64,000 bases of DNA, from the NCBI GenBank assembly GCA_029552545.1, contig JAKPDO010000017.1, positions 62,001-126,000 on the forward strand. Reading direction: 5' to 3'. Shown piece by piece: positions 30,591-39,513 of the stretch. The translations under genes were made by a program, and so were the position numbers. The DNA is from Planctomycetota bacterium (GTDB lineage Bacteria > Planctomycetota > Phycisphaerae > Sedimentisphaerales > Anaerohalosphaeraceae). Position 1 is the first letter of the stretch. Each line of letters opens with the position of its first letter. The notes below the pieces were generated by a model, which saw only the letters and a program-made list of their open reading frames with translations, made no database searches and had not been told where the DNA came from.

Positions 30591-32690
30591 ATGAGCGACT
30601 ATATCGTTTTAGTCAAGCAAGTACCGGATGTTTCTCAGATTACGGACAATGCCTTTGACCCCAACACCGGCAATCTCATCCGAACCCGCCTGCCGAGTGT
30701 GATTAATGAATTGGATGCCCAAGCCCTTGCCTTTGCCCGCAGGATGGCTTTTCTGGCCGGTGACCAAAAAGCCCGAATTATCGCCCTGACAATGGGGCCT
30801 CCCATGGCCGCAGAGGTCCTTCGCTACTGTCTGGCCCGCTGTGCCGATACCGCCATTCTCCTGACGGACAAGGCATTAGGAGGAGCTGACACGTGGGCCA
30901 CAGCCAACCCGCTGGCCTGGGCCATCCGAAAAATCGCCAAAGAAATGCTTCAGGACCCGCAGGATTACTATATCGTAGCCGGGATGCAGTCCGTAGACGG
31001 CGACACAGCCCAGGTTCCTCCCCAGATTGCCGAAGAATTAAATATCCCCTGCGTTTCCTATATTACCGATGCACAATTTCAGCAGGGGCAATTTGCGTTT
31101 ACCCGAATCATCTCCGGCGGCAGCCAAACCGTCCAGCTGCGGCGGATGCCGGCGGTTTTGACGGTCGCCAAATACGAATACCCCCTCTTTGCCTCTTTTC
31201 AAAGAACCCGTCAGGCGGCTAAAACACCTTTGATTCAGTGGGATGCCCGAACCATTCAGGCCAAGGCCATCGGTGTGGAGGGCTCAAAAACCCGGGTGAT
31301 TCGGGTATTCCCGCCCGGCAAGACAAGCCGCAAATGTCAGCCGGTTCACTCCGCCAAAGAACTGGCCCAGATCATTGCCCAATCCCTGCGGCAGGCCTCC
31401 GCCGACGAACAGGCCCAGCAGGAAAAAGGCCGGCCGGCCTATCTGCTGCCCGCCAGACGAAAAAGTCCCTTTGACCGCTCCTTCGAAGGAACCGCCAAAG
31501 AGCTGGCCGATTTTCAGGTGCTCACACAAATTCTCGAAGAGATGAAAATCACTCGCTTAGAGGGAATCACAGAGCAGGTCTGTGAAAAAATCCTGCAAGA
31601 CCCTCGCGTAGATTTTCACAAAAAAGCCCTCGAGGATATGCTGGAGGGGTATCGTCAGACCGAACCGACCTACAAAGGAGAGGTCTGGGTGGTTGCCGAG
31701 CAGGACGAAAACGGAATCCATCCGGCGGTCTTCGAACTGCTGGGCAAGGCCCGCGAGCTGGCGGATTCACTGGAGGTCCAGACGGGCGTCGTGCTGGCCG
31801 GCAAATCCGTCCGGGCTTTGGCCGATTCGCTGATTGCCGCCGGTGCGGACAAGGTCTATCTGCTCGAACATCCTCTGCTGGAGCCCTTTGACCCGTTCGT
31901 CTGGCGAAAGGCCGTCGCGGACGTCTGGGAAAAATACCGCCCGCAGATTGTCCTGTTCGCCGCCACGCCGCAGGGGCGGGTGCTGGCCCCGATGGTTTCT
32001 TACCGAACCGGCTGCGGGCTTACGGCCGACTGCACCGGTCTGGATATCCGCGACAGCAGCCGCAAAAAACAAATCGCCATCCTTTTCCAGACGCGTCCGG
32101 CCCTCGGGGGCAATGTGATGGCAACCATCTGCACAAAGGATTCCCCCTGCCAGATGGCCACCGCCCGTCCGGGTGTAATGCAGCGGCTCAAAGACAATCC
32201 TTCCCGCAAAGGAATCATCATCCCTCATCCGCCGGCCCTGACCGCGGAAGACCTCTCTCTGGAGATTCTGCGGACGGAAAAAGGTACCGGAAAGGTCCAT
32301 TTCGACAGCGACTGCATCGTCAGCGGCGGCAAGGGGATGCAGAACCGGGACAACTACGACCGGCTCCTGAATACACTTTGTACGGCCATTCGTGAACGCT
32401 TCGGTGTATCCGTAGAAAAAGGGGCTTCCCGCACAGCGGTCGAGCAGGGGTTTGCGGAGCGGATTTATCAGGTCGGCCAGACCGGTACGGCCGTCGGTCC
32501 AAAACTGTATATCGCCGTCGGCATCTCCGGCGCTATTCAGCATATGATCGGCATCGCCAATACCGAAACGATTGTGGCGATTAATACAGACCCGCACGCA
32601 CCGATTTTCAAACAGTGTGATTACTACCTTATCGGCAGCGCTGAACAAGTGATCCCCCAACTGGCGGAAGAATTGAGGACAATGGGATGA
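30591..32690 (+). CDS. Electron transfer flavoprotein, beta and alpha subunits fused
   Basis: A 699-aa protein. Residues 1 to about 260 are an EtfB domain (VLVKQVPDVSQI, INELDAQALAFA, AGMQSVDGDTAQVPPQIAEEL). A linker of about 100 residues follows. From about residue 365 it is EtfA: GEVWVVAEQDENGIHP, then FAATPQGRVLAPMVSYRTG and the FAD-binding end GQTGTAVGPKLYIAVGISG with NTDPHAPIF. In most organisms these are two genes; here they form one chain in the order beta-alpha. ETFs pass electrons from acyl-CoA and other dehydrogenases to a quinone oxidoreductase, which is the very next gene with a 4-nt overlap. No dehydrogenase gene is adjacent. Confidence 0.93.
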   Translation: MSDYIVLVKQVPDVSQITDNAFDPNTGNLIRTRLPSVINELDAQALAFARRMAFLAGDQKARIIALTMGPPMAAEVLRYCLARCADTAILLTDKALGGADTWATANPLAWAIRKIAKEMLQDPQDYYIVAGMQSVDGDTAQVPPQIAEELNIPCVSYITDAQFQQGQFAFTRIISGGSQTVQLRRMPAVLTVAKYEYPLFASFQRTRQAAKTPLIQWDARTIQAKAIGVEGSKTRVIRVFPPGKTSRKCQPVHSAKELAQIIAQSLRQASADEQAQQEKGRPAYLLPARRKSPFDRSFEGTAKELADFQVLTQILEEMKITRLEGITEQVCEKILQDPRVDFHKKALEDMLEGYRQTEPTYKGEVWVVAEQDENGIHPAVFELLGKARELADSLEVQTGVVLAGKSVRALADSLIAAGADKVYLLEHPLLEPFDPFVWRKAVADVWEKYRPQIVLFAATPQGRVLAPMVSYRTGCGLTADCTGLDIRDSSRKKQIAILFQTRPALGGNVMATICTKDSPCQMATARPGVMQRLKDNPSRKGIIIPHPPALTAEDLSLEILRTEKGTGKVHFDSDCIVSGGKGMQNRDNYDRLLNTLCTAIRERFGVSVEKGASRTAVEQGFAERIYQVGQTGTAVGPKLYIAVGISGAIQHMIGIANTETIVAINTDPHAPIFKQCDYYLIGSAEQVIPQLAEELRTMG

Positions 32691-34354
32691 GCACACCGCA
32701 GGCAAATCCTGTTTCGGTTTTGATTATCGGGGCCGGACCGGCGGGCCTGTCGGCGGCCATTCATCTGAAAAAGAACCATCCGCAACTGGATGTGGTTGTC
32801 ATTGATAAGGCCTCCGGACCGGGCCATCACAATCTGTCCGGCGCCGTGGTTGAATCCGCGGCCCTCGAGCGGTTGCTGAACCCGATTGACCCGAACTGGC
32901 AAACCTCCGAACAGGCCAAAAAAGTGCTCATCGGACAGGTTCAGCAGGATGACCTGCTCTTTATGGCCGGACAATGCGCCGCATTCAAAATCCTGCCCGC
33001 CGTGCATCTGGCCAAAGCACTGGGGCTTGGATTCGGCCAGCTGAGCCATCGCGGAGACTGGATTTGCTCGCTGAGCCGCCTGACCGCCTGGCTGTGCGAA
33101 CTGGCGCAAAAGGCGGACGTCGAGGTCCTGCACGGTTTTGCCGCCGGCGAAATCCTCTGGAACGAGCAAACCCATCTGGCCGAAGGCGTTCGGCTGGTGG
33201 ACCAGGGACTCGACAAGGAAGGACACCCGCAGCCCAACTTCCTGCCCGGGGAAATCATTCCGGCCCGGATGATCCTGATTGCCGAAGGATGCGACGGGCA
33301 AATCGCCGAGCAATTCATCCAAAAAGCCGGACTGCGGCGGCAATGCCCCCAGCTGTTTTCGCTGGGTGTAAAGGAATTGATTAAGGTCTCGCCGCAGCAG
33401 TACGAGGCCTTCGGCTCAGGACGCGTCGTCCATGCGATGGGCTATCCGCTCTGGACGCCGCTGATCGGCCCGGGGATGTTCGGCGGCGGGATTATGTACC
33501 CGATGGGGGCCGAGCAGATTGCCGTCGGGATGATTGTCGGGCTGGACTATCCGTATTATGACTTCAATCCGCAGGACGCCCTGACGCTCTTTAAGCAGCA
33601 CCGCTGGGTGCGGCGATTTATCGAAGGCGGCAAGGTCGTCGAAGGCGGCGCCAAGATGATACCCGAAGGCGGCTTTTACGCCCTGCCGCGCTGCCCTCAG
33701 ACCGGCTCCATCGGCAAAAGCAATGTCTGCATTCTGGGCGACAGCGCCGGGTTCGTGAATATGCTCAAAATCAAAGGCATTCACAACGCCGTCTATTCGG
33801 GTCTGGCCGCCGCGGAAGCCGTCGGGGTCAATCTGGACACACCGGCGGCCGTCGCCCGATGCTACACGCGGCTGCTGGAGGAAAACGGCGTCTTAAAAGA
33901 AATGGCCTCCGCCAAAAACTTCCGCCAGACCGTCGCCAAATTCGGCCCGCTGCAGGGATTGCCTTTGTCCGTTCTGGGAGACTGGCTGCCCCGATTTTCC
34001 GTTGAACCCGACTGGCAGGCCATGCGCCGGCGTCGCTATCGGCTCAAACCCCCTGTGCGGTTCGACAAAGATACCTTCACCGCCGTGGCCGGCACGACTC
34101 ATCGGGAGGAACAGCCCTGCCATTTGACAATCCGCGATGCGGCCGTGTGCAAAGAGAAATGTCAGCCGAGTTACGAAGCCCCCTGCATCACCTTCTGTCC
34201 GGCGGGCGTGTATGAATCCATTCAGGGCGTCGTCAAACCGGCCAATCCTTCCAACTGTCTGCACTGCAAGACCTGTCAGAGGAAATGCCCGTTTGACAAT
34301 ATCCGCTGGCGGTGTCCGGAACCCAGCGGCGGGCCGAAATACAAAACCATGTAG
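32687..34354 (+). CDS. ETF:quinone oxidoreductase (FixC/ETF-QO type)
   Basis: A 555-aa membrane-associated flavoprotein. The N-terminal FAD loop is VLIIGAGPAGLSAAIHLKK, followed by the GHHNLSGAVVE segment and a second FAD contact ILGDSAGFVNMLKIKGIHNA. The C-terminus carries a ferredoxin-like [4Fe-4S] domain, NCLHCKTCQRKCPFDNIRW, closing with PEPSGGPKY as in mitochondrial ETF-QO. It accepts electrons from the fused ETF encoded just upstream (ATGA overlap at 32687-32690) and hands them to quinone. The cysteine pattern here resembles a bacterial ferredoxin more than the mitochondrial CVHCKTCDIKDP form. Confidence 0.92.
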   Translation: MSTPQANPVSVLIIGAGPAGLSAAIHLKKNHPQLDVVVIDKASGPGHHNLSGAVVESAALERLLNPIDPNWQTSEQAKKVLIGQVQQDDLLFMAGQCAAFKILPAVHLAKALGLGFGQLSHRGDWICSLSRLTAWLCELAQKADVEVLHGFAAGEILWNEQTHLAEGVRLVDQGLDKEGHPQPNFLPGEIIPARMILIAEGCDGQIAEQFIQKAGLRRQCPQLFSLGVKELIKVSPQQYEAFGSGRVVHAMGYPLWTPLIGPGMFGGGIMYPMGAEQIAVGMIVGLDYPYYDFNPQDALTLFKQHRWVRRFIEGGKVVEGGAKMIPEGGFYALPRCPQTGSIGKSNVCILGDSAGFVNMLKIKGIHNAVYSGLAAAEAVGVNLDTPAAVARCYTRLLEENGVLKEMASAKNFRQTVAKFGPLQGLPLSVLGDWLPRFSVEPDWQAMRRRRYRLKPPVRFDKDTFTAVAGTTHREEQPCHLTIRDAAVCKEKCQPSYEAPCITFCPAGVYESIQGVVKPANPSNCLHCKTCQRKCPFDNIRWRCPEPSGGPKYKTM

Positions 34355-34372
34355 TCGGATGTTCGGCCCCCG

Positions 34373-34888
34373 TCAGGGCCAAAACGCCGCCGCCGTAATC
34401 AAAAGCCAAATCAGGACCCCCATCAGGACTTTCAGGAGCGCCCCAGCCGCCGTGCCCAGACCGGCTCCAATACCGGACCGAATGGAGACCTGCCGGGGCT
34501 TTCCGGAACGACGCTCGAACGCCCAGGCGGCCAGACCCGCCCCAATACAGCCGCCCAGCAGCGTTCCCGCAAAAGGAACAGGAATGAAAATCGTCCCCAA
34601 AACCGCCCCCGCCATCGCCCCGCCGACGGCCGCTAACGAGGCCTTCCAGCCCGCCCCGGCTCTCCGCGCCCCCGCCAGACCCGCCCAGAACTCAGCCAGC
34701 TCCCCCAGCAAAGCCAGCACGGCCGCTGCCGCCAGCGTCCAGATAGAAAAAATCCCGTGTTCCGCCTGCCACCAGGCAAACCCCGCCGTCGTCAGCACCA
34801 TCAGCCAATTGCCCGGCAGATAAAGAAAGCCCAGCACCAGCCAGAGGCCGTTTATCAAAAGAAGCAAAAGGATATACAACGTCATCAT
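34373..34888 (-). CDS. DUF456 family membrane protein
   Basis: A 171-aa membrane protein with four or five hydrophobic segments. It shows DUF456 traits: LPGNWLMVLTTAGFAWW, a LGELAEFWAGLAGARRAGAG segment linking helices, and a glycine-rich helical region GGAMAGAVLGTIFIPVPFAG followed by LLGGCIGAG. Function is unknown; some family members are annotated from glycine-zipper content only. The start is uncertain: ATG 34888 (MMTLYILL) puts the first helix at the N-terminus, ATG 34939 adds 17 residues. It ends 18 nt from the convergent ETF-QO gene. Confidence 0.75.
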   Translation of the reverse strand: MMTLYILLLLLINGLWLVLGFLYLPGNWLMVLTTAGFAWWQAEHGIFSIWTLAAAAVLALLGELAEFWAGLAGARRAGAGWKASLAAVGGAMAGAVLGTIFIPVPFAGTLLGGCIGAGLAAWAFERRSGKPRQVSIRSGIGAGLGTAAGALLKVLMGVLIWLLITAAAFWP

Positions 34889-34972
34889 TGCCGCAGATTG
34901 ACCTTTTTCACCAAACCGATTAATCTGAACATTCGGCATATGCAGAAATAGCCAAACAGATAACAAAAAACA

Positions 34973-35842
34973 ATGAAAAACCGGCCGACCGAAACAGCCA
35001 AGGTCCTGCAAGACAATCTGAAGCACTGCACGCTTTGTCCGCGCCGCTGCGGCGTCAACCGATTGGCCGGTCAGAAAGGGTATTGCAGGACCGGGGCCCA
35101 GCCGGTCATCAGCAGTTTCGGGCCGCATTTCGGCGAAGAACGTGTGCTGGTCGGGCACGGCGGCTCCGGCACGGTCTTTTTTACCGGCTGCAATCTGCGC
35201 TGTGTCTATTGCCAAAATTATGACATCAGCCAGCTGCATCAGGGCGAGGAAATCACCATCGAGGCCCTGGCGGAGATTTTCCTGCGGCTGCAGGCAAGAG
35301 GATGCGTCAATATCAATCTGGTCACGCCAACCCATCAGATTGCAGCGATTGTGCCCGCCCTCTTGAAGGCCAAACACGAGGGACTGCATCTTCCGATTGT
35401 TTACAACACCGGCGGATACGACCTGCCCGAAATGCCGGCAATGCTCGACGGTCTGATTGATATCTACATGCCCGATATGAAATATGCAGATTCCTCGACT
35501 GCCGCACGCTATTCAGATGCACCGGATTACCCCCGGGTTAACCAGGCGGCCGTCCGCCAAATGCACCGGCAGGTCGGCGATTTGGTCATCGAAAACGGTC
35601 TGGCCGTGCGGGGCCTGCTCATTCGGCACCTGGTCCTGCCCGGCGGTCTGGCCGGCAGCGAACAGATTTTCGACTTTCTGGCCGAGCAGATTTCCCCCCA
35701 TACAGCCGTCAACGTAATGGATCAATATCACCCCTGCTTTCGAGCCGATGAGTATCCGCCGCTGAACCGCCGCCCGGCAAAATCCGAATACGAAACTGCC
35801 ATCGCCCACGCCCGCCGAAAAGGCCTGCGGCTCATTCAATAA
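34973..35842 (+). CDS. Radical SAM protein, PflX-like (COG1313)
   Basis: A 289-aa radical SAM enzyme. An N-terminal four-cysteine block HCTLCPRRCGVNR with GYCRTG precedes the cluster motif C-x3-C-x2-C in GCNLRCVYCQNYDIS (residues about 74-83), then the VTPTHQIAAIVPALL and LVLPGGLAGSEQIF segments usual in this group. Relatives are often labelled pyruvate formate-lyase activating enzyme-like, but no formate-lyase gene is here and the glycyl-radical partner, if any, is unknown. The ATG at 34973 has no strong ribosome site. It starts about 85 nt from the divergent DUF456 gene. Confidence 0.85.
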   Translation: MKNRPTETAKVLQDNLKHCTLCPRRCGVNRLAGQKGYCRTGAQPVISSFGPHFGEERVLVGHGGSGTVFFTGCNLRCVYCQNYDISQLHQGEEITIEALAEIFLRLQARGCVNINLVTPTHQIAAIVPALLKAKHEGLHLPIVYNTGGYDLPEMPAMLDGLIDIYMPDMKYADSSTAARYSDAPDYPRVNQAAVRQMHRQVGDLVIENGLAVRGLLIRHLVLPGGLAGSEQIFDFLAEQISPHTAVNVMDQYHPCFRADEYPPLNRRPAKSEYETAIAHARRKGLRLIQ

Positions 35843-35917
35843 ATCCTTTTTGCCGCATCTAATTGATTGCTTTGAAGGGCTTCTTGCCCTATACTGAGTT
35901 TTTCGACAAAACAGAGC

Positions 35918-35942
35918 GTCATTCCCGCGCAGGCGGGAATCC
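35918..35942 (-). repeat. Dispersed palindromic repeat, copy 2
   Basis: The exact reverse complement of the 25-bp core at 1252-1276. It lies between the radical SAM gene and dapF, about 55 nt before the dapF start. Confidence 0.85.
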
Positions 35943-35997
35943 AGTACTTCTGCTGAAGTTTTGTGGGATGTTTTTGTATATTTGGCGGAGAAACACG

Positions 35998-36876
35998 ATG
36001 GATTTTGTGAAAATGCATGGGCTGGGCAACGATTACGTGTATGTGGACTGCTTTCGGCAGCGGGTGGACAATCCGAGTCGGCTGGCGGTGCAAATCAGCG
36101 ACCGCCACTTCGGCGTCGGTTCCGACGGGCTGATTCTCGTGTGCCCCTCGGAAAGAGCGGATGTCCGGATGCGGATGTTCAACGCCGACGGCTCCGAAGC
36201 CCAGATGTGCGGCAACGGCATTCGCTGTCTGGCCAAATATTTTTACGAAACCTATCACCCCCATACGGCCGACCACGAAATGTCGGTCCCCGGCCAGCGA
36301 ACCTTTCCGGCGATGCTGCGGGTGGAAACGGGACGCGGCATCCTGACCGTCGGTCTCGAACTGGATGAACACAATAAGGTCAGCCGCGTGTGCGTCAATA
36401 TGGGCCAGCCGATTCTGAAGGCCCGCGAGATACCGGTGGCACTCGACGCCGAACAGGTCGTCAACGTCCGGATGCCGGTGCACGGACAGGAACTGTCTAT
36501 GACCTGCGTGTCGATGGGCAACCCGCACGCCGTCTTTTTCTGTGAGGATTTGGACGCCATCGACCTGCCGCTGATCGGCCCGCTGATTGAACATCACGAA
36601 TTGTTCCCGCAGCGGGTCAACGTGCATTTTGTCAAAAGCGACAATCCGAACGAATTCACCATGCGGACCTGGGAGCGCGGCAGCGGCATCACGCTGGCCT
36701 GCGGCACCGGCGCCTGCGCTTCGCTGGTGGCGGGCGTTTTAATCGGACGCTGTCAGCGGCTGGTTCGGGCCCATCTGCCCGGCGGCGACCTGGACCTGAA
36801 CTGGTGCGAGACGGACAACTGCGTCTATATGACCGGCCCGGCCGCAGAGGTCTTTCGCGGCGTCTGGCCCGACTGA
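35998..36876 (+). CDS. dapF: Diaminopimelate epimerase
   Basis: A 292-aa enzyme that converts LL- to meso-diaminopimelate for lysine and peptidoglycan. The two catalytic cysteines are in MCGNGIRC (about residue 72) and ACGTGACAS (about 238). Other hallmarks: MHGLGNDYVYVD at the N-terminus, the FNADGSEAQ loop, VSMGNPHAVFF and RVNVHFVK. GGAG lies about 8 nt before ATG 35998; the upstream frame passes through the palindromic repeat and was not used. Presence of meso-DAP synthesis supports a peptidoglycan wall. Confidence 0.97.
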   Translation: MDFVKMHGLGNDYVYVDCFRQRVDNPSRLAVQISDRHFGVGSDGLILVCPSERADVRMRMFNADGSEAQMCGNGIRCLAKYFYETYHPHTADHEMSVPGQRTFPAMLRVETGRGILTVGLELDEHNKVSRVCVNMGQPILKAREIPVALDAEQVVNVRMPVHGQELSMTCVSMGNPHAVFFCEDLDAIDLPLIGPLIEHHELFPQRVNVHFVKSDNPNEFTMRTWERGSGITLACGTGACASLVAGVLIGRCQRLVRAHLPGGDLDLNWCETDNCVYMTGPAAEVFRGVWPD

Positions 36877-36908
36877 AAGCATCGAATAACACTTTGCCGA
36901 AAGATTTT

Positions 36909-36960
36909 GGATTCCCGCCTGCGCGGGAATGACATGAGAATGCGCGGGAATGAATGGAGG
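36909..36960 (+). repeat. Dispersed palindromic repeat, copy 3, with tail
   Basis: The 25-bp core (36909-36933) is identical to that at 1252, followed by a second half-site GCGCGGGAATGA (36942-36953) and a GGGGTTTGT-like tail, as at copy 1. It lies 32 nt after dapF. Confidence 0.85.
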
Positions 36961-37101
36961 GGTTTGTAAATCCTGTTGACAAAAAACACACTTCCAGAGA
37001 TAACAAGGGAACTAAAAAGAAGGCACGCCCATCGCAAGGAACTCGGCAGGCTGCAGAAAACAACCGTGTGTTTTTCAGGTACACAAAATACTCATCTCCG
37101 G

Positions 37102-39495
37102 TCAGCCCAGAATGACCCGGACCTCGTTGCGGTCTTTCATCCGGTCGGGGCGAATCAGATTGCCGTCAACAGTCTGGCCGTTCACAATCAGCTGTTTGAC
37201 CCCTTTTTGAACTCCCTTGTCGTTTCGGATTTCTATGTCGAACCATTTCTTGCGGAAACGCCGGCAAAGGCGAATCTCTTTCCAATCGGAAGGCACACAC
37301 GGGTCCAGGCGCAGCCCGTCATACTCCGGCTGCACGCCTAAAATATACTGAACCGCCGCATAATAGGACCAGGCCGCCGCCCCCGTCAGCCACGGCAGAC
37401 GCGAAGCCCCGAAGCGAGGGCTGTATTTGCTGTGCGTAAACTGACAATAGACATAGGGTTCAATCTGGCGAATGTCCGCCCGGCTGTTATACGCCGCGGG
37501 CAGATAGGCCCGAAAATAGCGATAGGCCTTCTCGCCTCGGCCCAGCATTGCCTCGGCAATCACCGCCCAGCCCTGCGTATGCGAAAAAATGGAGGCATTC
37601 TCCTTCATCCCCTGATTAAAGAGAGAGGCCTTGATGATGTGATGATCCGTTTTTTCATAGGGCGGGTCGCAAATCATCAGGCCGTACTCCGTCGCCAGAT
37701 GCCGGCCGACTTCCTCCATTACCGCCAGAGCCCGGGGCCCATGCAAATATCCGCTCAGGACCGCCCAGGTCTGCGGATTGAGCCAGATGCGGCCCTCCTC
37801 GTTTTCCTGCGAACCGAATTTCATCCCATCCCATCGATACGCCCGCAGGAACCAGCGCCCGTCCCAGGCATACCGTTCGATGTTCTCATCCAGCCGCGTT
37901 AAGTGCCCCTGTGCCCAGCCGGCCTCATCCCGCCGTCCGAGCCGTTCGCAGATTTCGATATACGTCTTCAGCGCATACCGCAGCTGAAAGGCCACAAAGA
38001 CGCTTTCGCCCTTGTGTCCGAGCTGCAGGCAGTCGTTCCAGTCCGCCGATAAACCGCACGGCAGCCCGTGCGCCCCGCTTCGCTCCAGCGAAAACTCAAT
38101 CGCCCGCTTCAGGTGCCCCAGTACAGTATCCTCCCCCCGGTCGGCATACGGCAGAACCTTGTCATAAAAGGCCAAATCGCCTGTTTCCTTTACATACGCC
38201 GGCACAGTGCAGAACAGCCACAGGCAGTCATCCGAACGGTATTCCTCCTCTTTCGGAGGGCACTCCTGCCCGGGACGATGAGCAAACGGCTTTACCAGCG
38301 GCATCGCCCCGCCGGTAGAGACCTGACCGGTGAGCATCAGTTCCAGCCGCCCGCGCGCCTCCTCCGCAATCAGATGCATCACCCCCAGCAAATCCTGCAC
38401 GGTATCGCGATAGCCCAGCCCATCCCGCTCGCCGCAGTAAACCAGACTGGCTGCCCGCGACCAGGCATACGTAATCAGGCAGTTGTAGGGGCTCCACATA
38501 TTGAGCATGCTGTTCAGGTCTGCATCCGGCGTCTGGACCGTCAGACCCTCCAGCCGGCTGTGCCAGTACTCTTTGAGCTGCTCAAAGGCCTGATGAACCT
38601 TCCGCAGGTCGCTGTACTCCTGCAGGGTTTTGCGCCCCTCGACGGCGGCTTTGCCGATGCCCAGAAAAACAGCCAGCTCCTGCGGCTGCCCCGGCTCCAG
38701 AACGACATCCATCTGCAGCACCCCGCAGCCGTTGTCGCCCCAGGCCAGCGACTGCGTGCATCGGCCCTGCTCGACAATCAGCGGATTGCGGTACGTGCGG
38801 TACGGCCCTAAGAAGACATCGCGGTCCGTATCAAACCCGGTAATCTGTGCCCCCGCCGCCGCCAGAAACGTATGACGGTTGCCGTCGTGATGCGGCAGAC
38901 TGCCCGTACTGTCCGGCAGCAGCACATTGATGCCGTGATCAATGATATTGTCCACAACCTGCATCCGGAGAATAAACTGCGTGTACTGCAGATTGATAAA
39001 GTCCTGCCAGACATGCCAGTTGTTGGCGTACTCGACAAACGTAAACAGCCGCAGCCGCCGGCGGACCTTGTCCAGGTTCGTCACCTTCAAAAGCCAGCAC
39101 TCCAGGTGTCTGCCCAGCGGAACAAAGTATGTCGTCTCCGTGCGGATTCGGCCGTATTCGGACTCAAGAATCGTATAGGCGGTGCCGTGCCTGCAGACGG
39201 ATTTGTACTGCTCGAGGGGCTTGCCGACCGGCTGCCACGAGGCCGACCAGAAATCCCCGCTGTCCATATCGCGCAGATAAATGTAGCGTCCGGGCTGGTC
39301 CATCGGAATCGCATTAAAGCGAAGCCGCAGGAAGCGGCCCTGGGCGGCTGAATGAAAGAAACTGTAGCCGCCGGCGTTGTTGGTGATAATGGCTCCGTAT
39401 TCGGTCGAGCCCAGATAATTGCTCCACGAACGAGGCGTATCCGGGCGCGTAATGACGTATTCTTTCCGCTCGTCGCCAAAGTATCCGTACTGCAT
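37102..39495 (-). CDS. GH94 family disaccharide phosphorylase (cellobiose phosphorylase-like)
   Basis: A 797-aa glycoside phosphorylase. Layout: N-terminal beta-sandwich with YGYFGDERKEYVITRPDTPR and NYLGSTEYGAIITNNAGGYS, a linker, an (alpha/alpha)6 barrel with CGERDGLGYRDTVQDLLG, then SADWNDCLQLGHKGESVF holding the catalytic acid in DWND, and a C-terminal jelly roll. Expected reaction: reversible phosphorolysis of a beta-linked disaccharide to a sugar 1-phosphate. The start resembles cellobiose phosphorylase closely, but chitobiose or other beta-glucosides cannot be excluded. It is the last gene of the leftward GPH-GH130-GPH-GH94 series, 18 nt after a transporter. Confidence 0.9.
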   Translation of the reverse strand: MQYGYFGDERKEYVITRPDTPRSWSNYLGSTEYGAIITNNAGGYSFFHSAAQGRFLRLRFNAIPMDQPGRYIYLRDMDSGDFWSASWQPVGKPLEQYKSVCRHGTAYTILESEYGRIRTETTYFVPLGRHLECWLLKVTNLDKVRRRLRLFTFVEYANNWHVWQDFINLQYTQFILRMQVVDNIIDHGINVLLPDSTGSLPHHDGNRHTFLAAAGAQITGFDTDRDVFLGPYRTYRNPLIVEQGRCTQSLAWGDNGCGVLQMDVVLEPGQPQELAVFLGIGKAAVEGRKTLQEYSDLRKVHQAFEQLKEYWHSRLEGLTVQTPDADLNSMLNMWSPYNCLITYAWSRAASLVYCGERDGLGYRDTVQDLLGVMHLIAEEARGRLELMLTGQVSTGGAMPLVKPFAHRPGQECPPKEEEYRSDDCLWLFCTVPAYVKETGDLAFYDKVLPYADRGEDTVLGHLKRAIEFSLERSGAHGLPCGLSADWNDCLQLGHKGESVFVAFQLRYALKTYIEICERLGRRDEAGWAQGHLTRLDENIERYAWDGRWFLRAYRWDGMKFGSQENEEGRIWLNPQTWAVLSGYLHGPRALAVMEEVGRHLATEYGLMICDPPYEKTDHHIIKASLFNQGMKENASIFSHTQGWAVIAEAMLGRGEKAYRYFRAYLPAAYNSRADIRQIEPYVYCQFTHSKYSPRFGASRLPWLTGAAAWSYYAAVQYILGVQPEYDGLRLDPCVPSDWKEIRLCRRFRKKWFDIEIRNDKGVQKGVKQLIVNGQTVDGNLIRPDRMKDRNEVRVILG

Positions 39496-39513
39496 ATCTC
39501 CTCCGCAAACCGT

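Noticed and set aside
1252..36960. Palindromic repeats as a CRISPR array
   Set aside because: Only three copies, two inverted relative to each other, tens of kilobases apart, with no regular spacers or cas genes.
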